A DNA stretch of 13,930 nucleotides, from positions 1-13,930 of the forward strand of contig JADHXF010000042.1 in assembly GCA_016783105.1 (NCBI GenBank), given 5' to 3'. This document shows positions 8,614-13,930 of the stretch, piece by piece. Made by a program: the position numbers and the translations under genes. This DNA comes from Dehalococcoidales bacterium. GTDB lineage: Bacteria; Chloroflexota; Dehalococcoidia; Dehalococcoidales; RBG-16-60-22. The notes below the pieces were generated by a model. That model saw only the letters and a list, made by a program, of their open reading frames with translations, was not told the origin of the DNA and ran no database searches. Position 1 is the stretch's first letter. Each line of letters opens with the position of its first letter.

Positions 8614-10571
8614 CACGGAAAAAGGAGCCTCAAACGAGCATGAAGGGTGCTGGAGGCGTGTCCTCCGAGGTTACATTTCTTTCCGATGATGACCTCTATT
8701 TATTCAACGAAGGCTCACACTACCGGCTATATGAGAAGCTGGGCGCGCATCCAGCCACCGCCGGTGCTGAGTCGGGGACATATTTTGCCGTGTGGGCACC
8801 AGACGCCCGGCAGGTCTCCGTCGTTGGCGATTTCAACGGCTGGAACAACACCAGTCACCTTCTGAGACCACGGGGACAGTCCGGCATATGGGAAGGATTT
8901 ATTCCGAGGATGGGCAGGGGCAGCCTTTACAAGTACCACATCGTCTCCCGCTACAAGGGATACCAGGTTGACAAGGCCGACCCGTTTGCCATTTTCACTG
9001 AAATCTCACCCAAGACGGCGTGTGTTGTCTGGGACACGGAGTACTCCTGGGAGGACGGGGAATGGATGGCAAAGCGGCATAGTCGCAATGCTCTCGATGC
9101 CCCCATCTCCGTCTACGAGGTGCACCTTGGCTCCTGGCGAAGGGTGCCTGACGAAAATTACCGTTCGCTCTCCTACCGCGAACTGGCACCGCTTCTTGCC
9201 GACTATGTAAACAAGATGGGGTTTAGCCACGTGGAATTTCTCCCCGTGATGGAGCACCCTTTCTTCGGCTCGTGGGGCTACCAGATAACCGGCTACTTTG
9301 CTCCCTCCAGCCGCTACGGCAGCCCTCAGGATTTCATGTACCTGGTTGACTACCTGCATCAGCAGGGCATCGGCGTCATTCTGGACTGGGTACCCTCCCA
9401 TTTCCCGACCGATGAGCACGGGCTTGGCTTCTTTGATGGCACGCACCTGTATGAACACGCTGACATGAGGAAGGGCTTTCACCCCGACTGGAAAAGCTAT
9501 ATCTTCAACTACGGGCGCGGCGAGGTGCGCAACTTCCTCATCAGCAACGCCCTTTACTGGCTGGACAAGTACCACGTCGACGGACTGCGCGTGGACGCCG
9601 TTGCCTCCATGCTCTACCTGGATTACTCGCGGAAAAAAGGGGAGTGGATACCGAACAAGTACGGGGGGCGGGAGAACCTGGAAGCCCTCGATTTCCTGCG
9701 CAAGCTCAATGAGGAGATATATCTGCGCTTTCCAGATGTGCAGACCGTTGCCGAAGAGTCTACCGCCTGGCCCATGGTATCGCGGCCGACCTACCTCGGC
9801 GGACTCGGCTTCGGTATGAAGTGGGACATGGGCTGGATGCACGATACGTTGCAGTACATGCACCGGAACCCTGTCCACCGCAAATACCACCACAGTGACC
9901 TCACCTTCCGCATGCTCTACGCCTTCAGTGAAAATTTCACCCTGCCCCTCTCCCACGATGAGGTGGTCTACGGCAAGGGCTCCCTCCTCGGTAAGATGCC
10001 CGGGGATGACTGGCAGAAACTGGCTAACCTGAGGCTCCTCTTCGGTTATATGTATGCGCAGCCGGCAAAGAAGCTGCTCTTCATGGGCGGTGAGTTCGGA
10101 CAGTGGAGCGAATGGAACCACGACGGCAGCCTCGACTGGGAACTGCTGGACTATGACCAGCACGCCGCCGTGCAGAAGTGGGTGCAGGCGCTCAACCGTG
10201 TCTACCGCAACGAGCCGGCGCTGCATGAGCTTGACTGTGAGCAGGCCGGCTTTGAATGGATTGATACTGCTGATGCTTTGCATAACACCCTCAGCTTCAT
10301 CCGACGGGGAAAGTCAAGTGATACACCTTTCCTCGCCGTGTGTAACTTCACCCCGACGAAGTATGACCAGTATCAGGTGGGCGTCCCGTGTGGCGGCCAG
10401 TGGGTCGAGGTTCTGAACAGCGATGCTGCTGAGTATGGAGGAAGTGGCCAGGGAAACCCGGAAAGAATTAAGGCATCCTCGCCTGGCTGCCACGGTCGCC
10501 CCTACTCCCTCACCATAACCCTTCCGCCGCTGGCTATTGTCTTCTTCAAACCAAGGAGACAGCGGAAGTGA
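8610..10571 (+). CDS. glgB: 1,4-alpha-glucan branching enzyme
   Basis: Cuts an alpha-1,4-glucan chain and reattaches the piece through an alpha-1,6 bond, giving branched glucan. The 653-residue protein has a polar N-terminal extension, one CBM48 domain (about 45-140, with AVWAP and VVGDFNGWN), a GH13_9 barrel (about 155-520) and a C-terminal beta domain. Family motifs are [20 protein letters not shown]329 in [17 protein letters not shown] (nucleophile), the AEEST segment (about 381-385, acid/base E382) and D450 in [13 protein letters not shown]. It has one N-terminal CBM48, so it is shorter than the two-module E. coli form. The ATG overlaps the malQ stop in ATGA, with GAGGAGA (8594-8600) 9 nt upstream. 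Its place next to glgE rather than glgA/glgC suggests that it branches the GlgE product. Confidence 0.96.
   Translation: MTRKKEPQTSMKGAGGVSSEVTFLSDDDLYLFNEGSHYRLYEKLGAHPATAGAESGTYFAVWAPDARQVSVVGDFNGWNNTSHLLRPRGQSGIWEGFIPRMGRGSLYKYHIVSRYKGYQVDKADPFAIFTEISPKTACVVWDTEYSWEDGEWMAKRHSRNALDAPISVYEVHLGSWRRVPDENYRSLSYRELAPLLADYVNKMGFSHVEFLPVMEHPFFGSWGYQITGYFAPSSRYGSPQDFMYLVDYLHQQGIGVILDWVPSHFPTDEHGLGFFDGTHLYEHADMRKGFHPDWKSYIFNYGRGEVRNFLISNALYWLDKYHVDGLRVDAVASMLYLDYSRKKGEWIPNKYGGRENLEALDFLRKLNEEIYLRFPDVQTVAEESTAWPMVSRPTYLGGLGFGMKWDMGWMHDTLQYMHRNPVHRKYHHSDLTFRMLYAFSENFTLPLSHDEVVYGKGSLLGKMPGDDWQKLANLRLLFGYMYAQPAKKLLFMGGEFGQWSEWNHDGSLDWELLDYDQHAAVQKWVQALNRVYRNEPALHELDCEQAGFEWIDTADALHNTLSFIRRGKSSDTPFLAVCNFTPTKYDQYQVGVPCGGQWVEVLNSDAAEYGGSGQGNPERIKASSPGCHGRPYSLTITLPPLAIVFFKPRRQRK
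10553..10558 (+). promoter_or_regulatory. Shine-Dalgarno supporting the GTG start of treZ
   Basis: AAGGAG lies 9 nt before GTG 10568, inside the last codons of glgB. The GTG shares bases with the glgB TGA (GTGA). No ATG lies near, so this site fixes the non-ATG start and indicates translational coupling to glgB. Confidence 0.75.
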
Positions 10572-12409
10572 AAGGGCAAGGCCAACTCGGCGCAAGGTAT
10601 CTCGACGATGGACGCTGTCAGTTTGTCGTCTGGGCTCCACTTGTGGACAAGATTGAAGTCCATATCACCACGCCCGATGAGCGCCTGATTGCCTTAAAGA
10701 AAGGCGGTAGAGGCTATTACCATACCATTGCCGAAAACGTGGCGCCGGGCAGCCTTTACTTCTATCGCCTCGATGGAAAGACTGAGCGCCCTGACCCCGC
10801 CTCCCGATTCCAGCCGCAGGATGTTCACGCCCCTTCCCAGGTAGTGGACAGCAACTTCTCCTGGCAGGACGAAGGCTGGACCGGCATACCGCTTGAGGAC
10901 TATATTATCTACGAGCTGCATATGGGAACATTCACCGCAGAAGGCACCTTCACCGCCATTATCCCCCACCTCCATATGCTCAGGGAGCTTGGGATTACCG
11001 CCCTGGAGCTTATGCCGGTGGCGCAGTTCCCGGGAAACCGCAACTGGGGCTATGACGGGGTGTATCCCTTCGCCGTGCAGGAGTCTTACGGGGGGCCCAA
11101 GGGCCTGAAGCAGCTCGTTGACGCCTGTCACCGCCAGGGAATGGCCGTAATTCTTGATGTGGTCTATAACCACCTCGGGCCGGAGGGCAATTATCTTGCC
11201 GATTTCGGGCCGTACTTCACCGAGCGCTACCATACGCCGTGGGGGCGAGCGCTCAACTTTGACGGGCCCGATAGCGATGAGGTGCGCCGCTTCTTCATTG
11301 AAAACGCGCTTTACTGGATACAGGAGTTCCACATTGATGCCCTGAGGCTAGACGCCCTCCATGCCATACTTGATACGTCTCCCTTCACCTTTATCGAGGA
11401 GCTGGCATGCTCGGTACGCGATAAGGCTGAAAGCCTGAAGCGAAAAGTATATCTCATCGGGGAGAGTGCCGCCAATGACGTCCGCCTTATCCGCGATGTC
11501 CCGGCAGGAGGCTACGGGCTTGATGCCCAGTGGAACGATGACTTTCACCACGCGGTTCATGTCCTGCTTACCGGCGAAAAAACCGGTTATTATCAGGATT
11601 ACGGTAAATTCAGACAGCTGGTTAAAGCTTTTGAAGAGGGATTTGTTTATTCCGGAGAGTACTCTGCCTACCGCAAGCGCAGGCACGGCACGTCTTCAGA
11701 AGACATCCCCGCCCAGCGCTTCGTCGTCTTCACCCAGAACCACGACCAGGTGGGCAATCGCGCTCAGGGCGAACGCCTGAGCGGGCTTGTCTCCTTTGAA
11801 CAGTTGAAGCTCGCCGCCGCCCTCTATTTGCTTTCGCCCTTCGTCCCCCTTGTCTTCATGGGCGAAGAATACGGTGAGACGGCGCCCTTCCCTTACTTCA
11901 CCAGCCACTCGGAGCCAGCCCTGATTGAGGCCGTGCGCAAGGGTCGGCGGGAGGAATTTTCTACTTTCAAGTGGCAAGGTGATATACCCGACCCCCAGAA
12001 TAAAACAACCTTCCAGCGTGCCCGTCTTAATCATCACCTTCGCAATAAAAGCGAGCACCGGACATTATTTGCTTTTTATCAGGAGCTCATCCACCTTCGC
12101 AAGCAGATTGCTGCCTTGTGTAGCTTGAACAAGAAAGCGATGAAGGTCATCGGCTATGAGAAAGAGAGAGTCCTTTTCCTGCACCGCTGGAAGGATGAAA
12201 GCGAAGCCATTATAATTTATAACTGCGGGGAGGATGAGTCCGTGGTGAGCTTGCCAGTGCCGATGGGGAGGTGGCAGAAGCGGCTTGATTCGGCGGAGGC
12301 GGTGTGGGGAGGGGGCGGCAGCAGCACCCCCGAGACATTACAGTCCCAGGGAGAACCCGTCTTCCAGGTCATGCCAGCGTCCGCCGTGCTATTCGTCAAG
12401 GAGAAATAG
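10568..12409 (+). CDS. treZ: Malto-oligosyltrehalose trehalohydrolase
   Basis: Hydrolyses the alpha-1,4 bond next to the trehalose end of maltooligosyltrehalose, freeing trehalose; second enzyme of the TreY-TreZ pathway. The protein has 613 residues starting at GTG. It has an N-terminal beta domain (about 5-95, with FVVWAP), a GH13_10 barrel (about 105-480) and a C-terminal beta domain (about 525-613). Marks are [26 protein letters not shown], the LGPEGNY loop, [13 protein letters not shown], nucleophile D262 (LRLDALHAI), acid/base E299 (IGESAAND), D393 (QNHDQVGNR) and PFPYFTSH. The last two long motifs separate TreZ from GlgB and GlgX. It overlaps glgB by 4 bp. TreY, which makes its substrate, is not found in the window; it may follow the next gene. 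A G-rich stretch near 12300-12317 codes for a GGGG loop close to the C-terminus and causes no frameshift. Confidence 0.95.
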   Translation: MKGQGQLGARYLDDGRCQFVVWAPLVDKIEVHITTPDERLIALKKGGRGYYHTIAENVAPGSLYFYRLDGKTERPDPASRFQPQDVHAPSQVVDSNFSWQDEGWTGIPLEDYIIYELHMGTFTAEGTFTAIIPHLHMLRELGITALELMPVAQFPGNRNWGYDGVYPFAVQESYGGPKGLKQLVDACHRQGMAVILDVVYNHLGPEGNYLADFGPYFTERYHTPWGRALNFDGPDSDEVRRFFIENALYWIQEFHIDALRLDALHAILDTSPFTFIEELACSVRDKAESLKRKVYLIGESAANDVRLIRDVPAGGYGLDAQWNDDFHHAVHVLLTGEKTGYYQDYGKFRQLVKAFEEGFVYSGEYSAYRKRRHGTSSEDIPAQRFVVFTQNHDQVGNRAQGERLSGLVSFEQLKLAAALYLLSPFVPLVFMGEEYGETAPFPYFTSHSEPALIEAVRKGRREEFSTFKWQGDIPDPQNKTTFQRARLNHHLRNKSEHRTLFAFYQELIHLRKQIAALCSLNKKAMKVIGYEKERVLFLHRWKDESEAIIIYNCGEDESVVSLPVPMGRWQKRLDSAEAVWGGGGSSTPETLQSQGEPVFQVMPASAVLFVKEK

Positions 12410-12410
12410 A

Positions 12411-13930
12411 ATGGAACGATACATCTGCGTACACGGTCACTTTTACCAGCCGCCGCGGGAAAATGCCTGGCTGGAATACGTAGAGCTTCAGGACGGGGCC
12501 TACCCTTTCCACGACTGGAATGAGCGCGTCACCGCCGAGTGCTACGCGCCCAACGGGGTTTCCCGCATTCTCGATAACGAAGACTACATTACCAGGATTG
12601 TAAATAACTACGCCAGAATCAGCTTCAACTTCGGGCCGACGTTACTTTCCTGGATGCAAGAGCGTGCGCCTGATGTCTACCAGACTATCATTGACGCTGA
12701 TAAAGACAGCCAGCATAAATTCTCCGGGCATGGCTCGGCGCTGGCCCAGGCTTACAGTCATATGATAATGCCGCTGGCTAACCGGAGAGATAAATACACC
12801 CAGGTCCTATGGGGACTGGTGGATTTTGAGCAGCGCTTTGGTAGAAAACCTGAGGGCATGTGGCTGCCGGAGACGGCGGTGGACGTAGAGACCCTTGATA
12901 TCATGGCCGAGATGGGTCTGAAATTTACTATCCTCGCTCCCCATCAGGCCGGGCGGGTGCGCCAGATGGGCAGCGAAGCCTGGGGCGATGTTGGCGGTGG
13001 GAAAATTGACCCGACCACGGCCTATCTCGTCAACCTGCCTTCAGGCAGAACTTTCAACCTCTTTTTCTATGATGGCCCCACTTCCCGCAACGTAGCCTTT
13101 GAAGACACTTTGAGGAATGGTGAGAATTTCGCCCACCTTTTGACGGCAGCTTTTTCCGATGAACGTAACTGGCCGCAGCTGGTCAACATCGCTAGCGACG
13201 GCGAGACTTACGGGCATCATCACCGCTTCGCCGATATGGCGCTTGCCTACGCCCTCAACTATATAGAGGAAAGAAATTTAGCCAAAATCACCAACTACGG
13301 AGAATTTCTGGAAAAGCACTCCCCCGCCCACGAGGTGGAGATAATCGAGAACACTTCCTGGAGCTGCGCCCACGGCGTGGAGCGATGGCGGAGCGATTGC
13401 GGGGATAACTCCGGAGGTCACCCCAAATGGAACCAGGCCTGGCGTGCCCCCCTGCGCGAGGCGCTGGACTGGCTTCGGGATACCATGATGCCCCTTTACG
13501 AGGAGAAAGCGGGTGAGTTGCTCAAAGACCCGTGGACAGCCAGGGATGCCTATATCAACGTCATCCTTAACCGCTCCCCGGAAAGCGTACAGCAATTTTT
13601 CAGCCAGCAGGCGAACCGCGAGTTGAATGATACAGAGCGCGTGACGGCTCTCAAGTTGCTTGAGCTCCAGCGCCACGCCATGCTCATGTACACAAGCTGC
13701 GGCTGGTTCTTCGATGACCTTTCCGGTATCGAGACGGTGCAGGTTATCCAGTATGCCGGACGGGTGGTGCAGCTTGCCCAAGAGCTTTTCGGTGATGATA
13801 CTGAAGAGAAATTTCTATCAATTCTGGAGAAGGCGAAGAGCAACGTCCGCGAGATGGGCGATGGGCGCCGCATCTACGAGATGTTCGTCAGGCCGGCCAT
13901 GGTTGACCTTATCAAGGTCACCGCCCACTA
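12411..13930 (+). CDS. GH57 family protein with C-terminal DUF3536 (partial, cut by window end)
   Basis: An open frame from ATG 12411 with no stop through 13930 (506 codons), so the C-terminus lies outside the window. AAGGAG (12398-12403) lies 7 nt upstream, and the gene is 1 bp after treZ. The GH57 signature motifs are present: H-G-H-F-Y-Q-P at residues 8-14, a GSALAQAYSHMIMPL region, G-M-W-L-P-E-T with the putative nucleophile E154, and S-D-G-E-T-Y-G-H-H with the putative acid/base D263. After a Cys-containing NTSWSCAHG linker (about 316-335), the sequence from about residue 420 (MLMYTSCGWFFDD, then GIETVQVIQYAGR) is typical of DUF3536. GH57 enzymes act on alpha-glucans (amylopullulanase, branching enzyme, amylase). 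The specificity of the DUF3536-linked group is, to my knowledge, not established, so no gene symbol is given. Position in this operon suggests a glucan-cleaving or -remodelling role. No signal peptide is seen, so it is probably cytoplasmic. Confidence 0.92.
   Translation, partial: MERYICVHGHFYQPPRENAWLEYVELQDGAYPFHDWNERVTAECYAPNGVSRILDNEDYITRIVNNYARISFNFGPTLLSWMQERAPDVYQTIIDADKDSQHKFSGHGSALAQAYSHMIMPLANRRDKYTQVLWGLVDFEQRFGRKPEGMWLPETAVDVETLDIMAEMGLKFTILAPHQAGRVRQMGSEAWGDVGGGKIDPTTAYLVNLPSGRTFNLFFYDGPTSRNVAFEDTLRNGENFAHLLTAAFSDERNWPQLVNIASDGETYGHHHRFADMALAYALNYIEERNLAKITNYGEFLEKHSPAHEVEIIENTSWSCAHGVERWRSDCGDNSGGHPKWNQAWRAPLREALDWLRDTMMPLYEEKAGELLKDPWTARDAYINVILNRSPESVQQFFSQQANRELNDTERVTALKLLELQRHAMLMYTSCGWFFDDLSGIETVQVIQYAGRVVQLAQELFGDDTEEKFLSILEKAKSNVREMGDGRRIYEMFVRPAMVDLIKVTAH

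Noticed and set aside
9006..10283. A 425-codon open frame on the minus strand.
   Set aside because: It lies wholly antisense to glgB, whose reading frame carries all catalytic motifs. The minus-strand translation resembles no family, and long antisense frames are expected from GC-biased codon use.
12300..12317. A G-rich run that might indicate a frameshift near the treZ 3' end.
   Set aside because: The frame is continuous through it and encodes a glycine loop followed by a normal C-terminal beta strand and stop.
1..13930. CRISPR arrays, tRNA/rRNA genes, insertion sequences, defence or phage genes.
   Set aside because: No spacer-repeat array, cloverleaf-like sequence, transposase or phage-type protein was found on reading either strand.

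Overview
The window is dominated by one tightly packed plus-strand operon for alpha-glucan and trehalose metabolism (about 1125 to past the right end). It is preceded by about 1.1 kb of AT-richer, gene-poor DNA. The organism is a bacterium using Shine-Dalgarno starts. The style of the small CxH/CxxC protein at 231-440, together with a fused TreS-maltokinase and a GlgE, makes me favour a Chloroflexota (Dehalococcoidia/Anaerolineae-like) genome. That is recall-based inference and not proven by the sequence.

Layout. Positions 1-33 hold a strong intrinsic terminator for a gene to the left. Positions 34-230 are AT-rich with a plausible promoter for the small metal-binding-type protein at 231-440. 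Positions 441-742 carry no credible gene but contain an array of about six 11-bp units (601-667) overlapping inverted repeats. Positions 743-1021 are the remnant of a two-TM potassium channel: the selectivity filter and the last helix remain, but the 5' part is gone and the pore helix has an in-frame TAG. A 100-bp gap with a TATAAT box leads into the operon.

The operon order is glgE (maltosyltransferase), treS-mak (trehalose synthase fused to maltokinase), malQ (4-alpha-glucanotransferase), glgB (branching enzyme), treZ (maltooligosyltrehalose trehalohydrolase) and a GH57 protein with a DUF3536 C-terminus that is cut by the window end. Junctions are 6 bp, 1 bp, a 4-bp ATGA overlap, a 4-bp GTGA overlap, and 1 bp. 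This argues for one transcript with translational coupling.

How the genes fit together: TreS interconverts trehalose and maltose, the fused kinase makes maltose 1-phosphate, GlgE adds maltosyl units to an alpha-1,4-glucan, and GlgB branches it. MalQ reshuffles maltooligosaccharides. TreZ, with a TreY partner not seen here, would release trehalose from glucan ends and close a trehalose-glucan cycle. No glgA or glgC is present in the window. The catalytic residues expected for each family are visible in all five complete enzymes. The GH57-DUF3536 protein is the least understood member and the most interesting one.
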